NCBI GenBank assembly: GCA_004369085.1
Contig: ML210494.1
Coordinates: 1 to 18,974 of the forward strand
Direction: 5' to 3'
Length of the DNA: 18,974 nt
Source: Coprinopsis marcescibilis
Taxonomy: Eukaryota > Basidiomycota > Agaricomycetes > Agaricales > Psathyrellaceae
Positions 18,150 to 18,974 of this stretch are shown in pieces (the first letter of the stretch is position 1; each line of letters opens with the position of its first letter). Below the pieces are notes generated by a model. It saw only the letters and a list, made by a program, of their open reading frames with translations. It made no database searches and was not told the DNA's origin. Made by a program: the position numbers and the translations under genes.

Positions 18150-18600
18150 ATTGATTCGTCGAATCATGTCTTATGGCCAGCGCACATCTACAGCGAGACG
18201 GCTTATGGCCACTGGCGCGCACATCTAAACAAGATTCGATGCAGAAATTTGCCCGCGCTTTTGCGTTTAAATGCATCTGTTGGCGCAATTGGTCCCTGTG
18301 CGTTGAGGTTAGGCGCCTATTCTTTAGCAGCGACTGAATTCTCGCTTCATAGCAACCCTGCAAGGCAGTACAACGTGGTTCGACGATTCACTCTTTGCTT
18401 GCCTATTCCGTTTTGCCCGCGCTTTCGCATAATTTAAACGCATCTGTTGCTACAATTGGTGCCTGTCCGTTGCGAACGCGGATGCGAATCCCTTTGATGG
18501 GAAGCCAATTAGGGAAATCGTGCTCCTTCTGAGAATTCTGTATTCCAAACAGCAGCTCGAGAGTGTGAATCGACGAGCCACCCACACCAACGGTGCCTCA
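18150..18600. repeat. short dispersed duplications and palindromes
   Basis: A block of about 60 bp at 18250-18308 (TTGCCCGCGCTTTTGCG, then GCATCTGTTGGCGCAATTGG) recurs at 18414-18472 with small changes, an offset of about 164. GAATCCCTTTGATGGGAAG at 18486-18504 matches 12672-12690. Palindrome members lie at 18151-18167 (array II subtype with TCTTATGGCC after it), 18375-18391 and 18565-18581. No gene is supportable. Confidence 0.7.
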
Positions 18601-18880
18601 GATGTGCCCTGAGCATGATGGTTATTGCGCGTGCAATGGAATGTAGTTCATTATGGACAAACACCACATCGTCACCGGAGCAGGAACCTGGAAGATCATA
18701 AAATAGTTTGCTATTCTCAAATCACCTTTGAGACGTGCAGGACTGTGGGAGGATATAGTTCGACGACTCACGCGACCATGGGGCTTACAGCCATGCCAGG
18801 AACTGACTATCTGTTGGGAGGGCCTGCGCTTACTTTGGGTTAGGGTTGAGGGGTCAATTTGAAAATCCTAGAGCAGATTT
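18601..18880. other. gene-free stretch with one palindrome
   Basis: No gene is supportable. A member of the family, TAGTTCGACGACTCAC, lies at 18756-18771; it resembles the one at 12611-12626, and both are followed by GC. GGGTTAGGGTTGAGGGG at 18837-18853 contains about one and a half TTAGGG units, too short to call telomeric. Confidence 0.4.
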
Positions 18881-18974
18881 GCGCTAGAACTCTACGCGCT
18901 GCGCTGCGCTAGAACTCTACGCGCTGCGCTGCGCTAGAACTCTACGCACTGCGCTGCGCTAGAACGCTATTCGC
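18881..18974. repeat. 25-bp minisatellite running off the window end
   Basis: The unit begins GCGCTAGAACTCTACGCGCT and ends GCGCT. It starts at 18881, 18906, 18931 and 18956, a strict 25-base period. The third unit has one change (CGCACT) and the fourth diverges after GCGCTAGAAC within the last bases. The full array length is unknown because the window stops inside it. Confidence 0.95.

Overview
The window looks like nuclear DNA of a filamentous basidiomycete. Both genes are cut by many 50-60 nt spliceosomal introns with GTRAGT-type donors, CTRAC/CTAAC-like branch points and YAG acceptors, and the protein-coding content is eukaryotic (a SNF2-type ATPase with a basic nuclear-localisation-like signal). 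An Agaricomycete, possibly a Rhizoctonia/Ceratobasidium-type fungus, is my guess from overall style; it is not proven by the sequence.

Layout. Bases 1-791 hold no convincing gene. Bases 792-6128 (minus strand) hold one large gene, reconstructed here as 18 coding exons giving an unbroken 1464-residue frame: a novel N-terminal region, a SNF2/helicase core with all main motifs visible, and a long Ser/Asp-rich tail built from short symmetric phase-1 exons. Its 5' leader (6129 to about 6870) contains four homologous tandem intron-like copies and a TATA-like box. Bases 6875-8477 are a divergent intergenic region. Bases 8583-11449 (plus strand) hold a second, unrecognised gene of 4 exons and 899 residues, with a TATA box 105 bases before its ATG.

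The remaining 7.5 kb (11450-18974) has no supportable gene. It is filled with several repeat arrays whose common thread is a short imperfect palindrome, GTGNNTCGWCGANNCAC. I counted roughly fifty full or degraded copies, embedded in at least four unrelated higher-order repeat units. The same palindrome also occurs in the SNF2 gene leader introns and directly before the start codon of the second gene. The window ends in a 25-bp minisatellite next to a short TTAGGG-like stretch.

How the parts relate: the two genes are transcribed divergently from a 1.6 kb spacer and could share regulation. A link between the palindrome family and either protein is a hypothesis only.
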